64,000 nt of DNA from Hyphomicrobiales bacterium (GCA_900472175.1 UCHD01000001.1:682001-746000); one strand, 5' to 3'; numbered from the stretch's first letter, positions 46,354 to 55,682 are shown. Notes: generated by a model from the sequence alone, not told the origin. Made by a program: numbers and translations.

Positions 46354-48066
46354 ATGTCCCTCAGCTCAGATGCAGATACCAACGCGGGCCGGCTGGGCGG
46401 CCTGAGGGGGCGTCTCTGGTACATGGCCGTGCTTGCCATCGCCTGCACGCTGCTGCTCGCGACCTCGACGCTGTCGACGTCGGTCGAAGCCTTCCATAAA
46501 GCCCGGTCGGGCGCGGAAGACATGCGGCAGTTTACCGCCATTTTCAATGCTGCGAACCTCATTTCGGCCGAGCGCGGTCCTGCCAACAATCTGATGACGG
46601 CATCCGAACAGAAGCGCTTCGAAGCGGTACGGGCATGGCGCGGCTTCATGCGGGATACGGATGCAGCACTGGACGATCTCGAGCGGCGCGGTATTCCCGG
46701 CGACATGATCAGCCGGGTCCGCGTTCAACTCGATACCGGCCGTGCACTGATCGCCGCGCTTGCACACACGCCGCGCGCTGCGCGCAGTTACCAGGAAATT
46801 CGCACAGCAATCGAAGCGATGTTTGTCGCCCGCGATTATTACAAGCCGATCATCGCGTGGCAAAGTGGCGAAATCCTGAAACAGGATCAGGAACTTAGCG
46901 CCATCATCGTGCAGGGGATCGCGCTCAGCGACATGCGCGAGTATGCCGGGCGGCTCGGTTCCTACCTGATTGCACCGATGGCGGCGGGCATTGCAATGCC
47001 GCCACAGGATACGGCGGCCAGCAACGCTGCACGCGGCAGGCTGCTCGAGATATGGGAGTTGCTCGCCCCCAATGCACTCGCATTGCCCGAAACGGTGGCG
47101 ATACGGACGATGCGGGCGCAAGCTGAAGGCACCTTCATGCGGCAAGGGCTTTCGTTGATCGACGAGCAGATGGGACTTGGCGGCAAGACCGGCCAGTCTA
47201 CGCTCGATGCGGTGAGTTTCACCAACCGTTACGTCGCGATGATGCAGCCGCTTGGTGAAATGCGAAACATCTATTTCAAGGAAATTGCGCTTCAGCTCGA
47301 GGCCCGGGAGCATGACGCGTTGTCGGCTCTCTACCGCAACGGGCTGACCACAGCCGTGCTTCTGCTGCTTGTGGTGGGCCTCGTCGCCTCGGTTCAGGTT
47401 TATATTCTGCGTCCGCTGTTGAAGGGCGCGCAGGCGGTCATCGCACTCGCCGACGAGCGTCCTGCGGTGCTGGCTTCGGGGCCTGGAGAGGTGAGGGAAA
47501 TTCAGCGGCTTTATAGCGCTATCGGCATTCTTTCAGAACGCCTCGACGAGCGGGCGGTGTTGACCCGCAAGCTCGAGGCGCTGGCAACGACAGACGGTCT
47601 GACCGGTCTTCTCAACCGCCGTGCCCTCGAGGCCTATGGTGAGAAAAAGGTGGCGGGCGCTGTTCGTTTCCTGGTTCTGCTGGATGTCGATCACTTCAAG
47701 TCGATCAACGATCGCTATGGCCATCCGTTTGGGGATACCGTTCTGCGGGCGATTGCCGATCTGATGCGGGGTTCTGCCGGTATGTCAGCCCATCTTGCCC
47801 GTTTCGGCGGCGAGGAATTTGCAATGCTGTTCGAAACGGGTTCGTTGGCCGAAGCCACCAACACTGCGCGGCACCTGAAGAGCGCTATCGCCAACCATGC
47901 GCTGACCGCGCCGGACGGAGAGCGGCTGACGGTGACGGCGAGTTTTGGCGTCGCAGGTGGGCCGCATCTGCCGTGGAACGCTATGCTTGCCCATGCGGAT
48001 GCGGCGCTCTACCGGGCCAAGTCGGCCGGCCGCAACCGGGTCAGGGTTTTTCACGCGCCTGTTTAG
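46354..48066 (+). CDS. Membrane-bound diguanylate cyclase
   Basis: A 570-residue protein: TM1 at about 22-40, a periplasmic helical sensor region of 290 residues, TM2 at about 330-352, a HAMP-like linker, and a GGDEF domain. Metal site LLDVDHFKSINDRYGHPFGD is intact and the signature is GGEEF (485-489), a functional variant. No RxxD inhibitory site. It should make c-di-GMP in response to an envelope signal. The stop codon sits inside a hairpin. Confidence 0.93.
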   Translation: MSLSSDADTNAGRLGGLRGRLWYMAVLAIACTLLLATSTLSTSVEAFHKARSGAEDMRQFTAIFNAANLISAERGPANNLMTASEQKRFEAVRAWRGFMRDTDAALDDLERRGIPGDMISRVRVQLDTGRALIAALAHTPRAARSYQEIRTAIEAMFVARDYYKPIIAWQSGEILKQDQELSAIIVQGIALSDMREYAGRLGSYLIAPMAAGIAMPPQDTAASNAARGRLLEIWELLAPNALALPETVAIRTMRAQAEGTFMRQGLSLIDEQMGLGGKTGQSTLDAVSFTNRYVAMMQPLGEMRNIYFKEIALQLEAREHDALSALYRNGLTTAVLLLLVVGLVASVQVYILRPLLKGAQAVIALADERPAVLASGPGEVREIQRLYSAIGILSERLDERAVLTRKLEALATTDGLTGLLNRRALEAYGEKKVAGAVRFLVLLDVDHFKSINDRYGHPFGDTVLRAIADLMRGSAGMSAHLARFGGEEFAMLFETGSLAEATNTARHLKSAIANHALTAPDGERLTVTASFGVAGGPHLPWNAMLAHADAALYRAKSAGRNRVRVFHAPV

Positions 48067-48071
48067 GCGCG
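48054..48071. terminator. Hairpin spanning the stop codon of the GGEEF gene
   Basis: CGCGCCT (48054-48060) and AGGCGCG (48065-48071) pair around GTTT, including the TAG stop. No clear T-run; possible weak terminator or 3'-end stabiliser between convergent genes. Confidence 0.4.
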
Positions 48072-48099
48072 CGATATTCGTGATCTGTCTGACCGGGCG

Positions 48100-49113
48100 T
48101 TAGCGCTTTGACAGGATGCGCGCCACATCGACGGCGAAATAGCTGAGAATACCGTCGCAACCGGCGCGCTTGAAGGCAAGCAGGGTTTCGAGCATGACCC
48201 GTTCGCCGTCGATCCAGCCATTGGCGGCGGCTGCTTTGATCTGCGAATATTCGCCGGATACCTGATAGGCAAAGACCGGTAGGCCAAAACTTTCCTTCAC
48301 CCGCCAGCAGATATCCAGATAGGGCAGGCCGGGCTTGACCATCAGCATGTCGGCGCCTTCCTCGACGTCGAGGGCGGCATCCCGCATCGCCTCGGTGCCG
48401 TTGGCCGGGTCGATATAGTAGGTCTTCTTGTCGCCCTTCAGCAGGCCGCTGGTGCCGATCGCTTCGCGGTAGGGGCCGTAGAAGGCCGAGGCGAACTTTG
48501 TGGCATAGGCCATGATGCCGACATTCTGGTGGCCGGCCGCATCCAGCGCCCGGCGGATGGCGCCGACGCGGCCATCCATCATATCGGAGGGCGCAATGAT
48601 ATCGGCGCCGGCATCGGCCTGCAGGATGGCGGCTTTGGCGATCTGCGCCACCGTCTCGTCGTTGACGATCTCGCCATCGCGCAGGATGCCGTCGTGACCG
48701 TGGCTGGTGAAGGGATCGAGCGCCACGTCGGTGATGACGCCGATATTCGGCACGGCCTTCTTGATCGCCCGCGTCGTCTCGTTGATCAGGTTGTTGGCGG
48801 CAAGGCTGTTGGAGCCGGTGTCGTCGCGCAAAGAAATGTCGACATTCGGGAAGGTCGCAAGTGCTGGGATGCCGAGATCGGCGGCGAGCTTTGCCGCTTC
48901 CACGGCCTTGTCGACACTCATCCGGTTGACGCCCGGCATGGCGTCGATCGGCTCGACGATGTTTGTGCCGGGGACAACGAAGATCGGCCAGATCAGATCA
49001 TCCACCGTCAGTCGGTTTTCCTGCACCATCCGGCGGCTCCAGTCGGCCTTGCGGTTGCGGCGCATGCGGCGGTGGCCGGTAATGATGTCAACGGTATCGG
49101 TCTTGTCGGTCAT
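48100..49113 (-). CDS. hemB: Delta-aminolevulinic acid dehydratase (porphobilinogen synthase)
   Basis: A 337-residue enzyme condensing two ALA molecules to porphobilinogen for heme and related tetrapyrroles. The two Schiff-base lysines are visible: MAYATKFASAFYGPYREA and DMLMVKPGLPYLDI. The metal region DVALDPFTSHGHDGIL has Asp instead of the zinc cysteines, the magnesium-dependent type. ATG at 49113 (MTDKTDTVDI) is preferred over 49155. Monocistronic. Confidence 0.97.
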   Translation of the reverse strand: MTDKTDTVDIITGHRRMRRNRKADWSRRMVQENRLTVDDLIWPIFVVPGTNIVEPIDAMPGVNRMSVDKAVEAAKLAADLGIPALATFPNVDISLRDDTGSNSLAANNLINETTRAIKKAVPNIGVITDVALDPFTSHGHDGILRDGEIVNDETVAQIAKAAILQADAGADIIAPSDMMDGRVGAIRRALDAAGHQNVGIMAYATKFASAFYGPYREAIGTSGLLKGDKKTYYIDPANGTEAMRDAALDVEEGADMLMVKPGLPYLDICWRVKESFGLPVFAYQVSGEYSQIKAAAANGWIDGERVMLETLLAFKRAGCDGILSYFAVDVARILSKR

Positions 49114-49441
49114 GGCGATCGTCTCTCGTCGGCTGCGTCGGTCGCGGTTTATCATGGGCGATGATCAAAGGAAAATGATTGAGGTGCGGCGTTTCATCGT
49201 CCCTGGCAATGGGACTTCGCGGGGGTAGGGAGTGTCGCTCTCTCTTTGCCTGAACCATCGGACTTGGTTTGCCTGGATCCCATTGATCGGAAATCCCGGG
49301 GCGTTCCCACGCCTCCGTGTAGTGAAACCGCAGTTATGATGGAACCATTTTCAGCCCCATCCGGTTGTTGTGTCGTCTCAAGGAGGCCTGATGCAAGTCA
49401 CCGGCGAGCGGTGACCGGCCCCCGGAACAAAGGAGAAGACC
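49114..49441. other. Gap between hemB and the small exported protein gene
   Basis: 328 bp between divergent genes. Apart from the micro-ORF at 49391 I see no gene. A hairpin GTCACC-N7-GGTGAC (49396-49414) overlaps that micro-ORF. Promoters for both directions are presumably here, but no convincing -35/-10 pair was found. Confidence 0.4.
49391..49414 (+). CDS. Candidate seven-residue upstream micro-ORF
   Basis: ATG at 49391 is preceded by a perfect AAGGAGG ribosome site and encodes MQVTGER before TGA. It ends 27 nt before the exported-protein gene, which has its own AAAGGAG. A short stem GTCACC/GGTGAC covers most of it. It could be a leader peptide affecting translation downstream, or chance. 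Confidence 0.35.
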   Translation: MQVTGER

Positions 49442-49780
49442 ATGAAGATTGCTGTCAAACTTGCCCTTGCGGCAGCCATTTCCGCGACCTCGCTCAGCGG
49501 CTACGCTTATGCGCAGACCACAAGCTCGACCACGCCGATGATGGCGGACGACATGATCACGATCGTCAATGTCGGCGAGGAAGGCAATGCCAATACGGAT
49601 ACGTCGTCGATCCCGGCGACCTATCGCAACCGGTCACCGGAATCGATCACCAAGGCGCAGACCGAAATTCAGAGCGACCCCGCCCTGATGGCAACGCTCG
49701 AAGCCAAAAATGTTCAGCTCGAAAATGTCATCGGCATCCAGACGGCGGCGAATGGCGGCAAGATCGTCTACACCAAGTAA
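49442..49780 (+). CDS. Small exported protein of unknown function
   Basis: A 112-residue periplasmic protein: Sec signal MKIAVKLALAAAISATSLSG with cleavage after AYAQ region, then an acidic, Ser/Thr-rich mature domain containing TYRNRSPESITKAQTEIQSD. No cysteines. AAAGGAG precedes the ATG. Similar short exported proteins occur in rhizobia without assigned function. It has its own micro-ORF leader and a hairpin after the stop. Confidence 0.78.
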   Translation: MKIAVKLALAAAISATSLSGYAYAQTTSSTTPMMADDMITIVNVGEEGNANTDTSSIPATYRNRSPESITKAQTEIQSDPALMATLEAKNVQLENVIGIQTAANGGKIVYTK

Positions 49781-50142
49781 TCGCCAGCATTAAAAAAATG
49801 GCCTCTTCGAAAAAGGAGAGGCCAAATATTCAAATTCTGGATTACCGGCCTACTGCCACACGACCGGCACACGGACAATCTCCGGCATCCCTCCCGTCCG
49901 CAATTAACTTTAGTAATTCCGAAATCTTTTTTCCGGCGCAAGACTGGCAAATTTCAACGTTCGAATTTGTTGAAACCTGCAGATTGCGGCCGAACGGCTT
50001 ACAACAGGCTTTAGACAGGGAGGCCGGGTTGTTTCGGCTGTGGTCATCTGTTAGCGCTGCAGAAGAGGCTTTTACTAAAGGTTGCAATTCCCATATCCTT
50101 GACGAGGCAACCCGGCGAGCCTGGCTGTGAGGAGTGGGGACG
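49781..50142. other. Gap between the small exported protein and the cyclase gene
   Basis: 362 bp. It holds a hairpin TGGCCTCT/AGAGGCCA (49799-49824) with A-run before and no T-run after on the forward strand, so it is only a weak forward terminator, though it is T-followed on the reverse strand. GAGGAG lies before the ATG at 50143. I see nothing else. Confidence 0.4.
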
Positions 50143-51102
50143 ATGAGCGACACACTGAGCGAGACGCAACGCAAGCTGACAACGATCTTCTGCGCTGATG
50201 TGCAGGACTATACCCGCCTGATGGGAGAGGACGAGGAAGGCACGCTGGCGCTGCTAAAGCATTACCGCGACGCGATGGCCCGCCTGATCGATGCACATGG
50301 CGGCCGGATGATCAACACCTGGGGTGATGGGGTTATCGCCGAGTTTCCAAGCGTCGTTGAATGCGTGCGGGCTGCAATGGACGTTCAAAACGAACTGGCC
50401 GGCGAAAACGCCGCACGTCCAGCCGACAGGCGCATGTTGTTTCGCATCGGTATCAATCTCGGCGATGTGATTGTCGATGGCGACGATATTTATGGCGATG
50501 GCGTGAACATCGCCGCGCGGCTGCAGACGTCGGCTACGGCGGGCGGGATCGTGATCTCAAATACCGTTTATGATCAGGTTCGCAACAAGATGGCGGTCAG
50601 CTTCGATTTTCTCGGGCCGCTAATTGTCAAGAACGTCGCTGATGGCGTGCCAAGCTATGCGGTACGGATCGGCGAGACGCCCGCCACGGGAGAGCCGCTT
50701 ACCGGCAAGGCAGCCCGTCTTGCGGAAAGGCCTCCTGCCGTAGAAGCCGACCCGTCATCGCAGAATGGCGCCGTGCCGCTGAGGGCAATACTGTTTGCGG
50801 TTGCCCGCCGGCTGTTCTGGTTGTCTGCGTTGGCAGCTGCAATATTGATCGCCATCAATATCCTGTCATGGCGGGGTGTTTTCTGGTCGGCCTGGCCGGT
50901 TCTGGGGCTGGCAGTGTCTTGTGGTCTGATCTGGGCCATCGTGCAGAGCCGGATTGACAGGGTGCTTGCGGTTCTTGGCATCATCGCTCTTGGTATCGCC
51001 GGGATAAACGTCTTGAGTTGGCACGCGATTTTCTGGTCCGCCTGGCCGGTACTCGGACTTGGCGTCGCTGCGGCCCTGTACTGGATCGTCCGCCGGTCCT
51101 GA
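50143..51102 (+). CDS. Class III cyclase with C-terminal duplicated two-helix membrane repeats
   Basis: A 319-residue protein with the order reversed relative to most membrane cyclases. The catalytic domain is first: metal aspartates D19 (CADVQDY) and D62 (WGDG), transition-state N122 and R126 (GVNIAAR). A linker follows (175-212), then four hydrophobic helices in two 2TM units. The units repeat with a 50-residue period: FWSAWPVLGL occurs at about 248-257 and 298-307. Catalytic residues are complete, so cAMP or cGMP synthesis is likely. The GTG nine bases upstream is less likely as start. Confidence 0.9.
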   Translation: MSDTLSETQRKLTTIFCADVQDYTRLMGEDEEGTLALLKHYRDAMARLIDAHGGRMINTWGDGVIAEFPSVVECVRAAMDVQNELAGENAARPADRRMLFRIGINLGDVIVDGDDIYGDGVNIAARLQTSATAGGIVISNTVYDQVRNKMAVSFDFLGPLIVKNVADGVPSYAVRIGETPATGEPLTGKAARLAERPPAVEADPSSQNGAVPLRAILFAVARRLFWLSALAAAILIAINILSWRGVFWSAWPVLGLAVSCGLIWAIVQSRIDRVLAVLGIIALGIAGINVLSWHAIFWSAWPVLGLGVAAALYWIVRRS

Positions 51103-51233
51103 CGGAAGCGTGCATTTTCACCGGGGAAGGCCGTCGAGCACTTTCCCGGTGAACGGCTCGGCGTTGCCCGGCGCCGGTACACGGAAAAATATCCGTCTGG
51201 CAAAGCGCTCATCGGCGACCTATCTTCGCCGCC

Positions 51234-51671
51234 ATGGCTCTTGATTCTGTAAAAGTCCCCAAACTGTCGCTGACCGAAACGCTGTTCGGACTGTTCCTGC
51301 GGCTGGTGGCGGTGTCGTGCTTCTGGTTCGGCCTGAGCTACTGGGCGATGCTGATTGGCTTCTCGTTCGGCGGCGGCGCCCGGTTCGATCTTCTGCCGGT
51401 GCCGTGGCGGGTGGCAGCCACTGCCCTTGCCGTCGTCTATCCGGTGGCGGCACTTGGATTGTGGCTGCTGGTCTCGTGGGGACCTGTCATCTGGGTGGTC
51501 GCGGCTGGGGCGGAAGCCGTCATGTTTGCGGTCTATCCGCAGATTTTCGGGGCCAAGCCTTTGCTCGTTGCCGCGCACGCTGCAGTGGCTGTCACCTTCG
51601 TGCTTTTTCGGGCCGCGATCTTCTATCAGCGGGCACGCCAGGCGCGTGCTGCAAGAATTGATTTACCCTGA
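51234..51671 (+). CDS. Conserved four-helix membrane protein of unknown function
   Basis: A 145-residue protein with four hydrophobic segments (TLFGLFLRLVAVSCFWFGL; VAATALAVVYPVAALGLWLL; PVIWVVAAGAEAVMFAVYP; LLVAAHAAVAVTFVLFRAAI) and a basic C-terminus. It lies directly before ldtR, a position kept in Rhizobiales as far as I know, which suggests an envelope role. No domain name assigned with confidence (DUF6163-like). Confidence 0.78.
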   Translation: MALDSVKVPKLSLTETLFGLFLRLVAVSCFWFGLSYWAMLIGFSFGGGARFDLLPVPWRVAATALAVVYPVAALGLWLLVSWGPVIWVVAAGAEAVMFAVYPQIFGAKPLLVAAHAAVAVTFVLFRAAIFYQRARQARAARIDLP

Positions 51672-51716
51672 CACAAGGGCTGTGGATAGTAAGGCGCTGT
51701 TAAGGCTGGTGTTTAA

Positions 51717-51748
51717 GTAGAATTTTATACGTATTCGATAGTGTCTAC
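51717..51748. promoter_or_regulatory. AT-rich dyad upstream of ldtR, candidate LdtR site
   Basis: GTAGA (51717-51721) and TCTAC (51744-51748) flank a core with the palindrome ATACGTAT and the heptamer CGTATTC (51730-51736). The same heptamer occurs at 52815-52821, 46 bp before the L,D-transpeptidase start. MarR-type regulators often bind their own promoter and that of their target. Confidence 0.4.
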
Positions 51749-51802
51749 CTCAAGGCGGGAAGAGAAACATACACCGCCAAACAAAACAGTGAGGCAGTCA
51801 TC

Positions 51803-52315
51803 ATGAACACCAAAATGAAACCGCAGGTCGTTTCCACCAAAGATCCCCACGAAGATGCGATCCGTTCGCTCTACATGGAATCCCTCCACCTGGTTGAGCG
51901 TCTTCATCGCCGTCTGCTCGATGTCGTCAAGGACGAATTCGACCGGTCGGGCCGCTCCGACGTCAACGCCGTGCAGGCGCTTCTCCTCTTCAACATCGGC
52001 AATTCGGAACTGACGGCCGGTGAACTGCGCTCGCGCGGTTACTATCTCGGCTCCAACGTATCCTACAATGTTAAAAAGCTGGTTGATCTCGGCTTCATCA
52101 ATCATCAGCGCTCGCGCGTCGACCGCCGCTCGGTCCGCATCAGCCTGACGGAAGAGGGCCAGGAGATCGCCGAAACGGTCGCCAAGCTCTACGAGCGCCA
52201 TATCGGCTCGATCCAGAAGGTCGGCGGCATCGGTACCGACGAGTTCGGCCAGATGAACAAGCTCCTGCAGCGCCTCGACCGCTTCTGGAACGACACGATG
52301 CTCTACAAGCTCTGA
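51803..52315 (+). CDS. ldtR: MarR-type regulator LdtR
   Basis: A 170-residue winged-helix protein. It opens with DAIRSLYMESLHLVERLHRR; the DNA-binding part is LTAGELRSRGYYLGSNVSYN with the wing SRVDRRSVRISLTEEGQ. Established: in Liberibacter and Sinorhizobium, LdtR activates the L,D-transpeptidase gene ldtP and affects osmotic stress tolerance and motility. Here the transpeptidase lies 551 bp downstream in the same direction, supporting the assignment. Confidence 0.92.
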   Translation: MNTKMKPQVVSTKDPHEDAIRSLYMESLHLVERLHRRLLDVVKDEFDRSGRSDVNAVQALLLFNIGNSELTAGELRSRGYYLGSNVSYNVKKLVDLGFINHQRSRVDRRSVRISLTEEGQEIAETVAKLYERHIGSIQKVGGIGTDEFGQMNKLLQRLDRFWNDTMLYKL

Positions 52316-52348
52316 TCAGGGCCCAAAGCTGACTGCTGTTTCTCCTCT

Positions 52349-52370
52349 CCTGCGGCCCAGCGGCCGCAGG
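52349..52370 (+). terminator. Hairpin after ldtR
   Basis: Perfect 9-bp GC-rich stem CCTGCGGCC / GGCCGCAGG around CAGC, 34 nt after the stop. There is no T-run, so termination is uncertain. Confidence 0.4.
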
Positions 52371-52419
52371 ACGAGAAGCGGATACACAAAAAGCCGGCGG
52401 GGATGGCAAGGTGTCATCA

Positions 52420-52670
52420 TTAGCCGAGCCGATAACCGAGTTCTCCGCTTGGAGCCTTGCTCGCCGGGACGTGCATATCGATGTCCTGCTCAATCCCGTA
52501 GCGCGTACCCGCGATTTTCGCCAATTCATAACGATGGATGCGAGCCGGGCGGCCTCTTCTATCGCCGCCTTGATGCTCAAGCGCGAATGCAGTGTCTCTG
52601 GAATGCTGCGCCGGTCAACGGCGAATGCGGTGAGATCGCAAGTTGCCGGCAGGCGACACGAATTGGCCAT
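52420..52670 (-). pseudogene. Possible decayed small gene between ldtR and the L,D-transpeptidase
   Basis: Read leftward from an ATG at 52670, one frame gives SIPETLHSRLSIKAAIEEAA; around 52540 the protein-like character passes to another frame, YELAKIAGTRYGIEQDIDMH, ending PSGELGYRLG at a TAA (52420-52422). One frameshift would join them into about 83 residues. There is no ribosome site before the ATG, and I recognise no family. The rest of this 551-bp gap has only the hairpin at 52349 and the promoter region of the transpeptidase. Confidence 0.33.
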
Positions 52671-52866
52671 ATTACTGTGACAGCGACGAGATACGAAAAT
52701 GCGGCCCCTGCGTTGCTTCTGTTGCCAATCGGCGACTGGCCGCATGCTGCATTCGCACTCTCACAAATGTGAACTGCGGGCAGGGATCTGCAAGTATAGT
52801 TTACGTTTGTTAACCGTATTCATGGTAGCTCTGCGTTTTGCATCGCAGCATTGGATGGTAGGAATT

Positions 52867-54192
52867 ATGTCGAAAAAACCCGGAATTGATGCAGTCTCCC
52901 GCCGTGGCTTCCTGGCCTCGGCCGCAGCTTTCGGCGCTGCAACATGGGCCGGTGGCGCTCTTGCGCAGGATGCACTTGACGACATCATCAATGCACCACG
53001 CCGCGGCGCCTGGGACGATCAATTCGACGCCAAGGCTTCGCGCAGTGCCACGGCGGTCGTGTCGAACTCACCGATCTTCGGTATGAATACGCTGACCAAT
53101 ACCCAAAACGCCGTTGGCCAGTACCAGCAGATCGTTTCGGCCGGGGGCTGGCCGCAGGTCAATTCGTCGGTTCGCCTGGAAATGGGCGTCGTCGATCCCT
53201 CCGTGCAGGCTCTGCGCCAGCGCCTGATCATTTCGGGCGATCTGCCGCAATCCGCCGGTATTTCCAATTCCTTCGACAGCTATGTCGATGGCGCGGTCAA
53301 GCGGTTCCAGGCGCGCCACGGCCTGCCGGCCGACGGCGTGCTTGGCGAGTATTCCATCAAGGCAATGAACATTGCCGCCGACGTGCGCCTCGGCCAGCTG
53401 AACACCAACATCGTCCGCCTCCAGTCTATGTCGGGCGATCTGGGTGAGCGCTATGTGCTGGTCAATATTCCGGCAGCCTATATCGAAGCCGTCGAAAATG
53501 GCCGCGTTGCGACCCGCCACACCGCTGTTGTCGGCCGTATCAGCCGCCAGACCCACATCATCAATTCGAAGATCTACGAGGTCATCATCAACCCCTATTG
53601 GACGTCTCCGCGCTCGATCGTCGAGAAGGACATCGTTCCGCTGATGCGCAAGGACCCGGAATATCTGAAGAAGAATTCCATCCGTCTGATCGATGGCAAG
53701 GGCAATGAGGTTTCCCCGGAAACGATCGACTGGAACGCCGAGAAGGCGCCGAACCTGACGTTCCGCCAGGATCCGGGCAAGACCAATGCTATGGCGTCGA
53801 CGAAGATCAACTTCCACAACCCGAACAACGAATACATGCACGACACGCCGCAGCAGGGCCTGTTCAACAAGCTCGCCCGCTTCGAGAGTTCCGGCTGCGT
53901 ACGCGTTCAGAACGTTCGCGACCTGACGACCTGGCTGCTGCGCGACACGCCCGGCTGGTCGCGCCAGCAGATCGAGGCAACGATCCGTGCCGGCCAAAAC
54001 TCGCCGATCAAGCTGGCGGTCGAGGTTCCGGTCTATTTCAAGTACATCACCGCCTGGGCGGCGACCGATGGCATCGTGCAGTTCCGCGACGACATCTACG
54101 AGATGGACGGCGAGCAGGAACTGGCGCTGCAGACCACCACCGGCATCGAGCAGGCGGCCGGTTCCGTCGAGCGCGACAACCTGCCGCAATAA
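52867..54192 (+). CDS. ldtP: Tat-exported L,D-transpeptidase (LdtP-like, YcbB type)
   Basis: A 441-residue periplasmic enzyme making 3-3 peptidoglycan cross-links. The start MSKKPGIDAVSRRGFLASAA gives a twin-arginine signal (RRGFLA) with AGGA six bases upstream; longer frames would bury it. A peptidoglycan-binding domain lies in SFDSYVDGAVKRFQARHGLP. The YkuD catalytic domain has His325 (YMHDTP) and Cys344 in ESSGCVRVQNVRDL. It is the known target of LdtR. Confidence 0.93.
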   Translation: MSKKPGIDAVSRRGFLASAAAFGAATWAGGALAQDALDDIINAPRRGAWDDQFDAKASRSATAVVSNSPIFGMNTLTNTQNAVGQYQQIVSAGGWPQVNSSVRLEMGVVDPSVQALRQRLIISGDLPQSAGISNSFDSYVDGAVKRFQARHGLPADGVLGEYSIKAMNIAADVRLGQLNTNIVRLQSMSGDLGERYVLVNIPAAYIEAVENGRVATRHTAVVGRISRQTHIINSKIYEVIINPYWTSPRSIVEKDIVPLMRKDPEYLKKNSIRLIDGKGNEVSPETIDWNAEKAPNLTFRQDPGKTNAMASTKINFHNPNNEYMHDTPQQGLFNKLARFESSGCVRVQNVRDLTTWLLRDTPGWSRQQIEATIRAGQNSPIKLAVEVPVYFKYITAWAATDGIVQFRDDIYEMDGEQELALQTTTGIEQAAGSVERDNLPQ

Positions 54193-54215
54193 GCCGTTCT
54201 GCCGTTAAGAATACC

Positions 54216-54251
54216 AAGGCCGCGTCCCTTTGAAAGGTGGCGCGGCCTTTT
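54216..54251 (+). terminator. Rho-independent terminator after ldtP
   Basis: AAGGCCGCG (54216-54224) and CGCGGCCTTTT (54241-54251) form a stem with an inner CCTTTGAAAGG. It ends the transpeptidase transcript before glyA. Confidence 0.82.
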
Positions 54252-54380
54252 GCGTTGCTGGTCCTTGCCGCATTCCCGGCGCTGCAGATGGGGGAAATGG
54301 CGCAAATCGCACAGCCCGTATTGCCCTTGCCATGCGAGGACGATAAACACCGTGCCACAGTCTTTCGAGGAGCTTTCACA

Positions 54381-55682
54381 ATGAGTGTTTCAGCCGTCAA
54401 TCCCGATGTTTTCTTCACCCGTACGCTTGCCGATACCGACCCGGAAATTTTTGGCGCGATCGGCAAGGAGTTGGGCCGCCAGCGCCACGAGATCGAATTG
54501 ATCGCCTCTGAAAACATCGTCTCGCGCGCCGTTCTGGAAGCGCAGGGCTCGATCATGACGAACAAATATGCTGAAGGCTATCCGGGCAAGCGCTATTACG
54601 GCGGCTGCCAGTTCGTTGATATCGCCGAAGAACTCGCCATCGAGCGCGCCAAGAAGCTGTTCGGCGTCAATTTCGCCAACGTTCAGCCGAACTCCGGCTC
54701 GCAGATGAACCAGGCCGTGTTCCTGGCACTCTTGCAGCCGGGCGACACGTTCATGGGCCTCGACCTCAACTCGGGCGGTCATCTGACGCACGGTTCGCCG
54801 GTCAATATGTCCGGCAAGTGGTTCAACGTCGTTTCCTACGGCGTGCGCGAAGGCGATAACCTGCTCGACATGGATGCGGTTGCCGAAAAGGCCCGCACGC
54901 ATAAGCCCAAGCTGATCATCGCCGGCGGCACTGCCTATTCGCGCATTTGGGACTGGAAGCGGTTCCGCGAGATCGCTGATGAAGTCGGCGCTTACCTGAT
55001 GGTCGACATGGCGCACATTGCCGGCCTCGTTGCCGGTAACCAGCACCCGTCGCCGTTCCCGCATTGCCATGTTGCCACCACCACCACGCACAAATCGCTG
55101 CGCGGCCCGCGTGGCGGCGTCATCCTCACCAACGACGAGGATCTGGCGAAGAAGTTCAACTCGGCTGTATTCCCCGGCCTGCAGGGCGGCCCGCTGATGC
55201 ACATCATCGCTGCCAAGGCCGTTGCCTTCGGCGAAGCGCTGCAGCCGGAATTCCAGGATTATGCGGCCCAGATCGTCAAGAACGCCAAGGCTCTCTCGGA
55301 AACGCTGGTGGCCGGCGGTCTCGATATCGTTTCGGGCGGCACTGACAACCACCTGATGCTGGTCGATCTTCGCAAGAAGAACGCCACCGGTAAGCGGGCG
55401 GAAGCAGCGCTTGGCCGCGGCTACATCACCTGCAACAAGAACGGTATCCCGTTCGACCCGGAAAAGCCGTTCGTTACCTCGGGTATTCGCCTCGGCACCC
55501 CGGCCGGTACGACGCGCGGCTTCAAGGAAGCCGACTTCCGCGAAATCGGCAACCTGATCGTCGAAGTGCTTGATGGCCTGAAGGTCGCCAATTCCGACGA
55601 AGGCAATGCCACGGTCGAAGCGGGTGTGCGTGAAAAGGTGGTCAAGCTGACCGACCGTTTCCCGATGTATCCCTACATGTAA
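54381..55682 (+). CDS. glyA: Serine hydroxymethyltransferase
   Basis: A 433-residue PLP enzyme converting serine and THF to glycine and 5,10-methylene-THF. Features: [20 protein letters not shown] at the start, [16 protein letters not shown], and the PLP lysine in [20 protein letters not shown] good GAGGAG site precedes the ATG at 54381; the frame from 54237 crosses the preceding terminator and is rejected. nrdR follows 27 bp later. Confidence 0.98.
   Translation: MSVSAVNPDVFFTRTLADTDPEIFGAIGKELGRQRHEIELIASENIVSRAVLEAQGSIMTNKYAEGYPGKRYYGGCQFVDIAEELAIERAKKLFGVNFANVQPNSGSQMNQAVFLALLQPGDTFMGLDLNSGGHLTHGSPVNMSGKWFNVVSYGVREGDNLLDMDAVAEKARTHKPKLIIAGGTAYSRIWDWKRFREIADEVGAYLMVDMAHIAGLVAGNQHPSPFPHCHVATTTTHKSLRGPRGGVILTNDEDLAKKFNSAVFPGLQGGPLMHIIAAKAVAFGEALQPEFQDYAAQIVKNAKALSETLVAGGLDIVSGGTDNHLMLVDLRKKNATGKRAEAALGRGYITCNKNGIPFDPEKPFVTSGIRLGTPAGTTRGFKEADFREIGNLIVEVLDGLKVANSDEGNATVEAGVREKVVKLTDRFPMYPYM

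Noticed and set aside
52411..52680. An 89-codon forward open frame after ldtR
   Set aside because: GTG start without ribosome site and no domain; the opposite strand gives the more protein-like reading.
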